Origin: Candidatus Omnitrophota bacterium
Lineage (GTDB): Bacteria > Omnitrophota > Gorgyraeia > B26-G9
Assembly: GCA_016213925.1 (NCBI GenBank)
Contig: JACQZH010000041.1
Coordinates: 38,833 to 73,351, forward strand
Direction of reading: 5' to 3'
DNA length: 34,519 bases
Numbering within the stretch: position 1 is the stretch's first letter; each line of letters begins with the position of its first letter. This document shows positions 25,041 to 34,343 of the stretch, one piece after another. The translations under genes were made by a program, and so were the position numbers. The notes beneath the pieces were generated by a model, which saw only the letters and a list, made by a program, of their open reading frames with translations, did not search any database and was not told the DNA's origin.

Positions 25041-25816
25041 ACTTTAGATTTATAAATGAAATGTACAAATATCAGCAACTGATCATATGCCTTGCGCTAA
25101 AAGAAATAAAAATTAGGTATAAATCAGCTTTACTTGGCTGGTTCTGGTCAGTATTGAATCCATTATTATTGATGAGCATATTTTATTTTATTTTTACCTT
25201 TATTTTCAGGATGGATATCGAAAAATTTCCACTTTTCTTGCTTTGCGCGCTTTTACCGTGGTTTTTTTTCAGTTTCTCAATCGGGAATGCTACCACTGCT
25301 ATTGTTGATAATGCCAGTTTGATAAAAAAAACATATTTCCCTTATGAGGTTATCCCGCTTTCTATAGTTTTGGCGAATCTTCTGAATTTTCTGATATCGC
25401 TGGTGCTGTTATTTGGTTTTTTGATTTGTTTTAATGTTTACCCCGCTGGGAGCTGGATATGGCTGCCGGTGATTGTGGTATTGCAGTCAATATTTGTTTT
25501 AGGGGCTTGTCTTGGATTTTCCGCGCTGCATGCTGTATTTAGAGATGTAAGATACGGAGTGGACCTGCTTATGCTTGTCTGGTTTTACGCTACTCCGATC
25601 TTTTACCCTTTAAGTTATGTGCCGGAGAACTTCAGGGGGCTATTTTATTTTAACCCATTGAGTGTATTTATATCGCTTTACCGGGATATTTTATTGTATC
25701 AGAAATATCCGGATACCGCATTAATCTGCGCCGCGTTTCTTGCGAGCGGTGTTTCTTACATGCTTGGTATTTTTGTTTTTATGCGCTATAAAAAAGTATT
25801 TGCGGATGTGACATGA
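25037..25816 (+). CDS. wzm: ABC-2 type polysaccharide export permease
   Basis: This 259-residue protein has six hydrophobic segments and the ABC-2 polysaccharide exporter pattern: KEIKIRYKSALLGWFWSVLNPL before the first segment, then NASLIKKTYFPYEVIPLS and the C-terminal FATPIFYPLSYVP type loop (here YATPIFYPLSYVP). Wzm pairs form the membrane channel that moves lipid-linked glycan across the inner membrane, using the Wzt ATPase. Its partner is the gene at 26092, but the two are split by a 275-base spacer with repeats. It overlaps the upstream flavoprotein gene by four bases. Confidence 0.9.
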   Translation: MNFRFINEMYKYQQLIICLALKEIKIRYKSALLGWFWSVLNPLLLMSIFYFIFTFIFRMDIEKFPLFLLCALLPWFFFSFSIGNATTAIVDNASLIKKTYFPYEVIPLSIVLANLLNFLISLVLLFGFLICFNVYPAGSWIWLPVIVVLQSIFVLGACLGFSALHAVFRDVRYGVDLLMLVWFYATPIFYPLSYVPENFRGLFYFNPLSVFISLYRDILLYQKYPDTALICAAFLASGVSYMLGIFVFMRYKKVFADVT

Positions 25817-25827
25817 GGAGTGTTATG

Positions 25828-25862
25828 AGTAACCAGTAACCAGTAACCAGTAACCAGAAACC
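25828..25862. repeat. Heptamer tandem repeat
   Basis: Four copies of AGTAACC in a row (25828-25855), then a variant AGAAACC (25856-25862). GTAACC/GTAACT occurs again several times at 26044-26080. Similar heptamer arrays are scattered in many bacterial genomes; here it opens the wzm-wzt spacer. Confidence 0.8.
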
Positions 25863-25975
25863 ATCGATAATTTGCACCAGCAAATGCTCGAGATGGCCCC
25901 TAGGTAATTTGCTTTGAGTAAATTACCTAGCTGGAGTACTCGCAAGGGTGAGTCCCCCCTAAGGGGAAACCAGAT
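25863..25975. repeat. Structured spacer element between wzm and wzt
   Basis: Several hairpins follow each other: TTTGC/GCAAA (25871-25884), an 11-bp perfect stem CTAGGTAATTT/AAATTACCTAG (25900-25930, 9-base loop), ACTC/GAGT (25938-25953) and CCCC/GGGG (about 25956-25966). There is no T-run at any of them. It does not look coding on either strand. It may be a dispersed palindromic repeat (MITE- or REP-like) inserted between the two transporter genes, or a structured RNA that sets their ratio. Confidence 0.5.
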
Positions 25976-26091
25976 ATGAAAGAGTAAGCTTGTAGTTTGC
26001 GCAAAAAATATGAATGACAAGCATAAGCGCATAAGTAAAATCAGGTAACCTTTAGTAATAATTGGTAACTGTTAGTAACCGTATTAAAATC

Positions 26092-29000
26092 ATGAGCGAA
26101 GAAATAATCCAGCTAAGCGGTATAGGAAAAAAATATACAATAAATTTTGGCAAACGGTTGTTGATTACCGGTTTAAGTGGTTTTTTTAAAAACAACCGGC
26201 GAATAAATGAAGTTTGGGCGTTAAGGGGGATAGGCCTATCTATTAAAAAAGGTGAATGTGTCGGGATCATCGGCGAGAATGCTTCAGGGAAAACAACGCT
26301 TCTAAGGATAATCAGCGGGATTACTGCTCCTGTTGAAGGAACAAGCAGAGTAAAAGGCAAGGTTGCCGGCTTTTTAGATTTAAGCGCGGGATTTCATCCA
26401 GAGCTTACCGGAAGGGAAAATATCTATCTTAATGGCGCGCTATACGGTATGGGGAGAAGAGAAATAGAAACTGCTTTTGATAAGATTGTCGAATTTTCCG
26501 GGATTTCGGAGTTTATTGACGCTCAGGTCAAAACTTACTCTCAAGGGATGCTGGTGCGTCTTGGGTTTTCTGTGGCAGTGCATACTGACCCGGATATTTT
26601 TCTTATTGATGACAGTTTAGCTGTTGGAGATGAGGAGTTTCAAAGAAAATGCTTTAGCAAAATAATGCAATTGAAAGAAGAAGGAAAAACAATAATCATT
26701 GTTTCACACGATCTTGATTCTATCAGCAGGATATGCCAGAGGGGAGTGCTTTTAAAGCAGGGCAATGTTATTAAAGACGGGCTGATCCACAAAGTTGTTA
26801 AACGTTATATAGATGCTGTCGGAGATAAATCTGCTATAGCTTGTATCGATAAGGGGAATTTAAGCGTTATCTTTAACAACGGAAAAATAGTATTACTTTG
26901 GGATGGGAAGCCTTTAACTAAAAATTTTGGCGGTTATGTAAGTTTTGAGTTATCAGATAACTGGATGATGTCATGGCAGGCACAGTGGATGGTCGTTGAA
27001 AGGCAAAGTGATTTTTGGAAAGCAGAAGGGGTGTTTGCGAAAAATAATATAAGAATTCTGCTAGAATGCGAGGTTAATGACGAATCGTTATTGAAGTTGC
27101 GTGTTCATGTTGAATTTTTGCGGGAGATCCCGATAAAAAAAGCAGTGCTTGGGTTCATGTTTAATGAAAAATACAATAGATACCTGCATGAGGATAAGAT
27201 TGAAACGATACATGAAAATGAAAAGATGCAGCCGGGTTGGCAGGATATATTCAGGACAGATGAGCGCAATCCTGTTCTGGCTTTTATCCCGGATGATGAG
27301 ATGCCTGGTATAATGGCTGACTTTGAGCATGATATATACCCGGCATTTGGATTGATCCAGGTTACGGACAAGCAATTAGATGCGCGGGTTATGCAAATGC
27401 AGATGGTTATTGATAAGAATTGTTATGCTGAAAATAAGCCTGAATTAGTTTTTTCTTGTGCGGCCAGGATTGCGTTCCTGAATAAAGAACAGGCCTATGT
27501 TTTAGCAAAGAAAAAGCAAACGGATGCGGCTATAAAAAATGAGGCTCTAAGTTTAAGGGTAGAGAGTAAAGGAATGCGCTTATTCTATGATGATATTGAA
27601 TTGACGAAATATAAAAATCTGTTATTTGGTTTTTTTTCCGGCAGCAAGTATTTTGATATTTTTAGCGGTAGGTGGCTTTTGCAAAAACAGGCAGCAAATT
27701 CTTTGATTGTATATGCTGATTTCAGGGAATTAAAGATAAGATTAAAGCTTTCTCTTGTTTTAGATAAAGATTTACTTGATTGGGATATTTGCGCAGAAGG
27801 AGCTGATGAGCCGGTTTTTGATTGTTTATCGCTGCAGGCTTTTTTGACGGAAAAAATGGATAGATTTTTTAATCTTGGCGGCGAATGCGGATTCCCCTTA
27901 TTTTGCGAGCATAATGAATCCGTAAAATTGCCTGGACCTGATACCGGGTTTATTGGCGTATGCTCAAAGGAGCCTATGGTGCCGGCAGTGGTTTTTGGAA
28001 GTAATGATTGCAAATTATTACATTTGGAAAATTGCGGTTTTGATGTTAATGCAAGGATGATAAGCCTTAAGGCAGCTGGACTAAAAACAGCAAGGGGGAA
28101 TATTAGAATTTTTACAAAAGCTGAAGAAAAAAACAATTTTATTTTAGAAAAACAAAAACAAAATAAAATTGATATGAGTTTATCCGCGGATAAATTAGCT
28201 GTTGAATTTATGCAGGGAAAGATAGTTATTCTTAAGAATGATATCGAAATTACTGCTGACGAAGGGTTTTGCAGCGGTATTTATATGGATGGCAGATGGC
28301 ATGAATCTAAACATTTGGCTAAAAAATTTTTCAAAGAAGGAAATACTTTAAAGGTATTTATAAAAAGGCAGATACCGCAAATTAATGAATTATGGAATAT
28401 TACCTTAGATGACGGTGCGATCAATTGGTCGGTAGTATTTGAATTTTCGGCTTCATTAGCTGATTTTAGCTGTAAAGTGGGAATAATATTAAAATCAAAT
28501 TTTAGATATTGGACGCACTCTTTTAGTGATGGCGAGTTTTTTGGGTTGCCCGGCAATAATCAAGTGATAGATCTTAATGACGTTAATAATACTTTGCTTG
28601 GCGCCAGGACATTGGGAAAAGAATGGCCTGTGCTTTTTTTTGAAAGGATTAAAGGTTTAAACCATGAGGGCGTGATAATAGAAGAGAGCCAGGATATGCG
28701 CTGCTTTCAGTTTAAATTCAAAGGTGAAAAACAAATAAATGACGATAAAAAACATGAGGTTTTTTTTGGGAAGATCATGTTAGAGGATCAGTCCCGGTGG
28801 GATGAAAATATATCCAGATATCGTTTAAATAATTTTTCTTTGATTTTGAATGATAAAATGCAATTGCTTGCCGAACCGGGGAAAATAAAGCTTTTGGCTG
28901 TAAAAAGGGAAGTGACAAGAAAAGACGGGTTAAGGATATCGTTGATTACTGATAATGGAACGGTTGATTCGTATTGTGCTTCTTGGCAGTTAGAAAAGGT

Positions 29001-30168
29001 TAGGCATGATCTGATCATATCCAGGCTGAATTGGGATGATATTGGGCTTGCGCAGTATTGGTATTTGGAGTCTAAAGACAATGCGGTTGAATGGACGGTA
29101 ATCCTGGATTTAAAACAGCGCCTTAAATTAAAAGAGTTGTTTATGAATATGTTTGTTGATTTTTCTTTTAATAACTGGGCTACTTCTAAACATAGCGGAA
29201 AGATTGATTTTAAAAATAAAAATTCGCAATCAGTCGCTATTTTTGATAATCGCAGCGATTTTGTCGCTTTATTCATGGATAATATATCTTCTGCTTATCC
29301 GGCTTTAATATTTAATCCGCTTGTTGATATGCGGGAGTGGGTATTAAATATATACCGATATCATATGGAACAAATTATTGCTTGCGGAGTATACCGCATT
29401 TTTGGGCCTGACGGTAAATATTTTGCGGCGGGAGAGCATGAGATTTTTAAAGGGCGTATCTTATTGTCAGGAAAAAATGAGGAGCTGACAGAGTCTGTAC
29501 AGCTTTTACGCAGGCATGAGGTGGATGAAATTTTCTGTGAAAGGCTTAAATTAGAAATTTCCAAAGCCGGGATCGACCTGTTTTGGGAAGATAAACAATT
29601 GACTAAAACGCTTGGATTTTACACCGCTTTTTATAAAGACGGGGTGTGGATAGATTCGTCCTTGGGATGCTGGCAGGCAAAAATCATGTCCGAAGAAGCG
29701 TATATATCGCTGCTCTGGAATAAGCTGCAGGTATCACAATCCTGGAAGCTGAAAATAATAAATGAACATGAAATTTCCTGGCAGATAGATACACAGGTTC
29801 AAGACAAGGATGTTACTTCTTTAACTGCCGCGCTGATGCTTGCGGATACTTACGACAGGTATCAAACGGTAAATAGTATTCATGGGGAATTCCCTTTAAA
29901 TTTTCAGCAGAATAACTGGAGCCAAGTGGCTGCGTTTGATGTGCCGGCACGCGTTTTTACCGAAAATCAGAATTATCCGGAAATAATTTTTCAGGCAAAG
30001 GCAGATAAGGGGCAGGATTATATTAATGTGATCGAGAATTCTGATATCTTGCATTCAGCACGTGTTTTAAAATGCGAGGCTAAAGTTTCGCCAAATAAAA
30101 GTACTTTATTATCCCGGATTATTATTGAAATAAAGATTATTGTGAAGGAGAGAATTGATGGAAGATAA
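26092..30168 (+). CDS. wzt: Giant polysaccharide-export ATPase with about five C-terminal repeat modules
   Basis: ATG 26092 is preferred to TTG 26062, because family sequence starts at MSEEIIQL; the product is 1358 residues. Residues 1-245 are the Wzt ATPase: Walker A at 61-69 (GENASGKTT), signature YSQGM (149-153), Walker B FLIDD (170-174) and H-loop His206. The usual catalytic Glu after Walker B is Asp174. Most Wzt proteins are 250-450 residues. This one adds 1100 residues in about five modules starting near 255, 485, 696, 915 and 1151. Each opens with a pattern like Gly-Lys-Ile-x-Leu-x-Trp-Asp-Gly-Lys-x-Leu-Thr-Lys and later has a short strand such as LDWDI, INWSV, VEWTV or ISWQI. They look like beta-sandwiches that bind the exported glycan in the cytoplasm. 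The gene overlaps the next by 11 bases. Confidence 0.85.
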   Translation: MSEEIIQLSGIGKKYTINFGKRLLITGLSGFFKNNRRINEVWALRGIGLSIKKGECVGIIGENASGKTTLLRIISGITAPVEGTSRVKGKVAGFLDLSAGFHPELTGRENIYLNGALYGMGRREIETAFDKIVEFSGISEFIDAQVKTYSQGMLVRLGFSVAVHTDPDIFLIDDSLAVGDEEFQRKCFSKIMQLKEEGKTIIIVSHDLDSISRICQRGVLLKQGNVIKDGLIHKVVKRYIDAVGDKSAIACIDKGNLSVIFNNGKIVLLWDGKPLTKNFGGYVSFELSDNWMMSWQAQWMVVERQSDFWKAEGVFAKNNIRILLECEVNDESLLKLRVHVEFLREIPIKKAVLGFMFNEKYNRYLHEDKIETIHENEKMQPGWQDIFRTDERNPVLAFIPDDEMPGIMADFEHDIYPAFGLIQVTDKQLDARVMQMQMVIDKNCYAENKPELVFSCAARIAFLNKEQAYVLAKKKQTDAAIKNEALSLRVESKGMRLFYDDIELTKYKNLLFGFFSGSKYFDIFSGRWLLQKQAANSLIVYADFRELKIRLKLSLVLDKDLLDWDICAEGADEPVFDCLSLQAFLTEKMDRFFNLGGECGFPLFCEHNESVKLPGPDTGFIGVCSKEPMVPAVVFGSNDCKLLHLENCGFDVNARMISLKAAGLKTARGNIRIFTKAEEKNNFILEKQKQNKIDMSLSADKLAVEFMQGKIVILKNDIEITADEGFCSGIYMDGRWHESKHLAKKFFKEGNTLKVFIKRQIPQINELWNITLDDGAINWSVVFEFSASLADFSCKVGIILKSNFRYWTHSFSDGEFFGLPGNNQVIDLNDVNNTLLGARTLGKEWPVLFFERIKGLNHEGVIIEESQDMRCFQFKFKGEKQINDDKKHEVFFGKIMLEDQSRWDENISRYRLNNFSLILNDKMQLLAEPGKIKLLAVKREVTRKDGLRISLITDNGTVDSYCASWQLEKVRHDLIISRLNWDDIGLAQYWYLESKDNAVEWTVILDLKQRLKLKELFMNMFVDFSFNNWATSKHSGKIDFKNKNSQSVAIFDNRSDFVALFMDNISSAYPALIFNPLVDMREWVLNIYRYHMEQIIACGVYRIFGPDGKYFAAGEHEIFKGRILLSGKNEELTESVQLLRRHEVDEIFCERLKLEISKAGIDLFWEDKQLTKTLGFYTAFYKDGVWIDSSLGCWQAKIMSEEAYISLLWNKLQVSQSWKLKIINEHEISWQIDTQVQDKDVTSLTAALMLADTYDRYQTVNSIHGEFPLNFQQNNWSQVAAFDVPARVFTENQNYPEIIFQAKADKGQDYINVIENSDILHSARVLKCEAKVSPNKSTLLSRIIIEIKIIVKERIDGR

Positions 30169-31174
30169 TCAGCGTCCAAGTTTTAACCCCAGCCTAAAGG
30201 TTGTGCCTGTTCCGACATTTTGCTGTTTCACTTTGTGCGATACTTGTATCTTGCGTTGTAAGATGTGTTATAAGTGGCAGCCTGATCTTTATATAAAGGC
30301 GCAAAGAAAACAAATGGAATTATCGGATTGGAAAAAATGCGCGGTGTCTTTAAGAAAAATTGCTCCGGATAATTTTGTTATAAATTTCGGAGGAGGGGAA
30401 GTTACTACTGTGCCATGGCTGTTTGAAATAGTCTCTTTTTGCAGGGATTTAGGGTTTAAAACGAATATCGCGACTAACGGTTTCCTTATCGATAGTAATA
30501 TGGCTAAACAGATGAACATATCCGGATTGGATTATATTAATATTTCCCTGGATAGCATTAAAGAGGAAACTCATGATATGCTTCGCGGAGTAAAGGGGGC
30601 ATATAATAACGCGCACAAAGCAATTGATCTTGTGCATGAACATTCTCCGAATACGCAAATAAGCCTTTGTTCGATAATGATGGAACTGACGCTTGATGGA
30701 ATGGTTGAATTGGTAAACTGGGCACAAGGCAATAATAAAGTTGCGATGATATATCTGATGGCTTTGATGCAGCCCAATAATACCCAGATCCAATCGGATT
30801 GGTATAAAGACAAATTCAGTGCTTTATGGCCGAAAGATTTAGTGAAAACATCAGTAATACTCGATGAACTTATTGAGCTTAAGAGGAAAGGTTATAAGAT
30901 TTCTAATAAAGTAGAACATTTGCAGGCGTATAAAACATATTTTATGGCTCCGGATAAATATGTTAAAAAAAGCACTTGCAATATAGACCGCGCTGTCCAT
31001 ATAAGCTCGGTTGGGGATGTTTTTATGTGTTACCGGTATCATTGTCTTGGAGATGTCAGAGAAAGGGATTTAGCGGATACTTGGGAGAGCAGTTTTGCTA
31101 AAGCCGTACGCGAAAATATCAGTAATTGCCGGGAAAACTGCCATTTTTTACTGAATTGTAATTTTGATGATTAG
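30158..31174 (+). CDS. Radical SAM protein with C-terminal Cys cluster, paralogue 1
   Basis: ATG 30158 is used (GAAGGAG at 30144-30150), giving 338 residues and an 11-base overlap with wzt. The radical SAM cluster is Cys30-x3-Cys34-x2-Cys37 (CILRCKMC), followed by NFGGGE, the SAM-amine loop, and DYINISLDSI. The C-terminal part has several Cys in a SPASM/twitch-like arrangement (STCNI, FMCYRYHCLGD, NCRENCHFLLNC), which would hold extra Fe-S clusters. Such enzymes modify peptides, sugars or other substrates by radical chemistry. No precursor peptide gene is visible. It is the first of four tandem paralogues. Confidence 0.85.
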   Translation: MEDNQRPSFNPSLKVVPVPTFCCFTLCDTCILRCKMCYKWQPDLYIKAQRKQMELSDWKKCAVSLRKIAPDNFVINFGGGEVTTVPWLFEIVSFCRDLGFKTNIATNGFLIDSNMAKQMNISGLDYINISLDSIKEETHDMLRGVKGAYNNAHKAIDLVHEHSPNTQISLCSIMMELTLDGMVELVNWAQGNNKVAMIYLMALMQPNNTQIQSDWYKDKFSALWPKDLVKTSVILDELIELKRKGYKISNKVEHLQAYKTYFMAPDKYVKKSTCNIDRAVHISSVGDVFMCYRYHCLGDVRERDLADTWESSFAKAVRENISNCRENCHFLLNCNFDD

Positions 31175-31182
31175 GAAATGAT

Positions 31183-32220
31183 ATGGAAAAATCTTTAAAC
31201 TTCAAAAACAATGGAGCAGTGCCTACTTATTGCTGTATAGCGCTTTTGGAAAGTTGTTTTATGAAATGTAAGATGTGCTATAAGTGGAAAGATGATGTTT
31301 CTTGCCGAAGCCCGAAAGAACCTTCATTGAATCAGTGGCAGCAGTTTATCCGGGATTTAGGGGATTTATGCAGGCAAAGGCCGCAGTTAAATTTTGCCGG
31401 CGGAGAACCTTTGGCTAAGGAGGAGACTTTACCGCTGATTGCTTATGCGGCAAAACTTGGTTTTGATACATTGCTGGCTAGTAATGCTTACTTAATTAAT
31501 GAAGAAAAGGCAAAAGCAATAGCGGACTCCGGGTTAAGCTGTATTTCCATATCATTAGACAGTGTTAATTCATATACGCATGATTTTCTTCGCGGAACAA
31601 CCGGAAGTTTCGACCGAGTTATTAAGGCGATTGAATTATTAAGTCGGTTTTCAAAAAAAATAAGGATTAATTTATGTACAGTGATCTCGGCGGTTAATCT
31701 TGGAGGGCTGACAGAGCTGGTGGAGTGGGCGGCTAAAGATGAAAGGATTGAGGGGATAGGTTTTCAGGCAATTACGCAGCCGTTTAGTACCCCGGAAGAT
31801 GAGAACTGGCATAAAAATCCGCAATTTAGTTTCCTTTGGCCGGATGATATAACATTAGTTGATGATGCGATGGCGGCACTGATTATGCTGAAAGAAAAAT
31901 TTCCCAAAAATCAGCATTTGCAGATTTACAATCCGGTAAGCCAGTTTAAAATGTATGCGCGTTATTTTAAAAACCCGCGGCAATTTATTAAAAAACAGCA
32001 ATGCCACCTGGACGAATGTGCGGTTAATATAACTCCGGAAGGGGATATCCATATTTGTTTTTACAAGTCTGCGTTAGGAAATATTAAAGAATCCAGGATC
32101 CCGGATTTCTGGTTTTCCGATAAGGCGCAGGCAGTACGTCAGGAGATTAAAAATTGCCGGAGGAATTGTCAGGCGCTGGTGAATTGTAATTTTGATGAAG
32201 ACGAAGAATATGTTGAGTAA
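31183..32220 (+). CDS. Radical SAM protein, paralogue 2
   Basis: This 345-residue protein has Cys25-x3-Cys29-x2-Cys32 (CFMKCKMC), NFAGGEP and CISISLDSVN as in the family core, and the C-terminal Cys set (QCHLDE, HICFYKS, NCRRNCQALVNC). The gap to paralogue 1 is eight bases, with AGGA ahead of the ATG. The tail ends in an acidic run (NFDEDEEYVE). It shares FLWP-D and the TQP-type motif (AITQP) with the others, so the four work on related substrates. The substrate is unknown. Confidence 0.85.
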   Translation: MEKSLNFKNNGAVPTYCCIALLESCFMKCKMCYKWKDDVSCRSPKEPSLNQWQQFIRDLGDLCRQRPQLNFAGGEPLAKEETLPLIAYAAKLGFDTLLASNAYLINEEKAKAIADSGLSCISISLDSVNSYTHDFLRGTTGSFDRVIKAIELLSRFSKKIRINLCTVISAVNLGGLTELVEWAAKDERIEGIGFQAITQPFSTPEDENWHKNPQFSFLWPDDITLVDDAMAALIMLKEKFPKNQHLQIYNPVSQFKMYARYFKNPRQFIKKQQCHLDECAVNITPEGDIHICFYKSALGNIKESRIPDFWFSDKAQAVRQEIKNCRRNCQALVNCNFDEDEEYVE

Positions 32221-33289
32221 AATTTTTAGAAAGTTTGGAATTAAAAATAAAGATGCGGCATTGATGAAGGATTCTTTCTCTCCGAAGCGGGCATTTTCGG
32301 ATAACAGCATAAAACCGGAATTTGGCTGCCTGGGGATTACGGACCAATGTATGCTGCGCTGTAAAATGTGTTATAAATGGAAGCCGGATATTTTAATTAA
32401 TGAAAAAGATTTGAATTGTTTTCCGACTGTTGAGCAGTACAGTAGGTTTCTTACTGGGCTTCGCGAGCTTGTTGATAATGAATTTGTGCTTAATTTTGGC
32501 GGAGGCGAGGCGCTTTTATTTAAGGATATTTATGATGTAATTAAGATTGCGTCTAAGTACGGGTTAAGAACGAACATAAATTCAAATGGGTATTTAATTG
32601 ATGAAAATGTTGCGCTTCGTTTAGGCCAGTCCGGGATGCAGAATATTAAATTATCGCTGGACAGCCTGCAAAGTGAGGTCCATGATCATATGCGCGGAGT
32701 TAAAGGCGTCTATGAGCGGGTTATACGGGCAATTGATAACCTTCATAGGTTTGCTCCGGCAATGAGAATTTCGCTGATCAGTGTTATTTACGAACAAACA
32801 TACCGCGATTTTATACCGCTGATGGAATGGATAAACAAAAATGAAAAAATTGAGCATGTACTGGTGATGGTGGCAATGCAGCCTAATAATACTCCAGAGG
32901 AGGAGCGCTGGTGGGAAGGTGAACATGGGTTTTTATGGCCGAAAGATAAAGAAGCAGCCGGTGAATTGGTTGATAGCTTGATACAAATGAAAGAAAGCGG
33001 TTATAAAATAAACAATTCTGTTGCCCAGTTAAGAGCGGTAAAAAAATATATTTTAAATCCGGAGAAGTTTGTAAAAAAAACTATGTGCAATATGTATAAG
33101 GCTGTGCATGTCAGTTCTCTTGGCCAGATATTCTTATGTTTTAATTACGGCATCCTTGGCGATATCAGGCGCAAAGATGATATAAAAGAAGTTTGGAATT
33201 CTTTACAAGCTCAGCAGGTTAGGGAAAAAATAAAAAACTGCAAGAAAAATTGCCATTTTTTGATCAATTGTTTTTTTGAGGAGGATTAA
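32210..33289 (+). CDS. Radical SAM protein, paralogue 3
   Basis: ATG 32210 is chosen: it overlaps the stop of paralogue 2 by 11 bases, the same overlap as between wzt and paralogue 1; TTG 32192 is an alternative. The 359-residue protein has a basic N-terminal extension of about 35 residues (MLSKIFRKFGIKNKD), not seen in the others, then Cys47-x3-Cys51-x2-Cys54 (CMLRCKMC), NFGGGEA and NIKLSLDSLQ. The C-terminal Cys set is kept (TMCNMYK, FLCFNYG, NCKKNCHFLINC). Its closest match by eye is paralogue 1 (CKMCYKW-PD, AMQPNNT). Confidence 0.85.
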   Translation: MLSKIFRKFGIKNKDAALMKDSFSPKRAFSDNSIKPEFGCLGITDQCMLRCKMCYKWKPDILINEKDLNCFPTVEQYSRFLTGLRELVDNEFVLNFGGGEALLFKDIYDVIKIASKYGLRTNINSNGYLIDENVALRLGQSGMQNIKLSLDSLQSEVHDHMRGVKGVYERVIRAIDNLHRFAPAMRISLISVIYEQTYRDFIPLMEWINKNEKIEHVLVMVAMQPNNTPEEERWWEGEHGFLWPKDKEAAGELVDSLIQMKESGYKINNSVAQLRAVKKYILNPEKFVKKTMCNMYKAVHVSSLGQIFLCFNYGILGDIRRKDDIKEVWNSLQAQQVREKIKNCKKNCHFLINCFFEED

Positions 33290-33297
33290 AACGGAGA

Positions 33298-34317
33298 ATG
33301 AGCTGTCTAGATATTGAAAATAAAATTAAAGCCTTGGATTATTGTGATTTTGGGATTGCTTTTAATTGCAACTACAGATGTAAGATGTGCCATTTCTGGG
33401 AGGAATATAACTTAAATAAAGATAATGTATTGCCTATATCCAAATGGAAAGAATTGCTTGAGCAGCTTATGTTGATACCAAGGAATGAGAGTTTTATGAT
33501 TAATATTTCCGGCCCCGGGGAAACTTTTCTGCGTAAAGAAATATTCGAGTTTATACGCTATGGCAGGAAGTTGAATTTCAAGATGCAAATTATTTCTAAC
33601 GGCTCTCTGATCGATGAGCGGCTTGCGCAGGAAATCTCCGATGCCGGTCTTGAGCTTATTTGTTTTTCGCTGGATAGTTTAAATAAAAAAAGTCATGACT
33701 TCTTAAGGGGCGCTGACGGAGCCCGAGATAAGGTCTTAAGAGCAATTGAAAACATGAAGACATTCTCCGGCAGTACTAAGATGGGAATCAACACCGTGAT
33801 CAATAAGGTTAATTTGAACGATATCGTTGAGCTGGCGCAATGGGTTGAAGATAATAGAAGCGTTTCGCATATTCATTTTCAGGCTTTGCATCAGCCGTTC
33901 ACATTTTTTGATTCTCCTGACGAGGAGTGGTTTAAACAGGATAAGTTCCAATTTCTCTGGCCTACGGATACAAAAACCATAAATGAAGTATTTGAAGCGC
34001 TGATTGAGTTTAAAAGAAAAGGGTATAAAATCGTTAACTCGGAAAAGCATTTGGATGCTTTGCGCGCGTATTTTCTCAATCCGTTGCAGTTTATCAGGAA
34101 TAACCGCTGTAATCTTGGGAAAGCCAATGTGCTCATAATTGATGCGCCGGGGAATGTGTCTATTTGTCATTTAACCGGGATTATCGGTAATATTCAAGAT
34201 GGCCGGAGTTTAAAAGAAATTTTATCTTCGCCGCAGGCAAATGCGCATGTAAAAAAGATAAATGAGTGCAAACGCAATTGCCATTTGGTAGTTAGTTGTT
34301 ATTTCGAAGAAGAGTAG
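33298..34317 (+). CDS. Radical SAM protein, paralogue 4 (diverged)
   Basis: This 339-residue protein has Cys24-x3-Cys28-x2-Cys31 (CNYRCKMC), followed by HFW where the others have YKW. The glycine motif is SGPGE rather than GGGE, and the SLDSLN strand is kept. The C-terminal Cys set is present (NRCNLGK, SICHLTG, ECKRNCHLVVSC). The differences around the SAM-binding loop and the first Cys suggest another substrate or a later step. It lies nine bases after paralogue 3, with CGGAGA close to the ATG and GGAGG further up. Confidence 0.83.
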   Translation: MSCLDIENKIKALDYCDFGIAFNCNYRCKMCHFWEEYNLNKDNVLPISKWKELLEQLMLIPRNESFMINISGPGETFLRKEIFEFIRYGRKLNFKMQIISNGSLIDERLAQEISDAGLELICFSLDSLNKKSHDFLRGADGARDKVLRAIENMKTFSGSTKMGINTVINKVNLNDIVELAQWVEDNRSVSHIHFQALHQPFTFFDSPDEEWFKQDKFQFLWPTDTKTINEVFEALIEFKRKGYKIVNSEKHLDALRAYFLNPLQFIRNNRCNLGKANVLIIDAPGNVSICHLTGIIGNIQDGRSLKEILSSPQANAHVKKINECKRNCHLVVSCYFEEE

Positions 34318-34343
34318 GAGTAACATTAAAAGGGGATTAACAG

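Noticed and set aside
25823-26032. Reverse-strand frame across the wzm-wzt spacer
   Set aside because: It is a translation of the heptamer repeat and hairpins (YWLLVTGY type) without a ribosome binding site.
27585-28136. Reverse-strand frames of up to 183 residues inside wzt
   Set aside because: They are shadows of a strongly supported repeat protein on the + strand, with Ser/Phe/Leu-rich low-complexity translations and no start signals.
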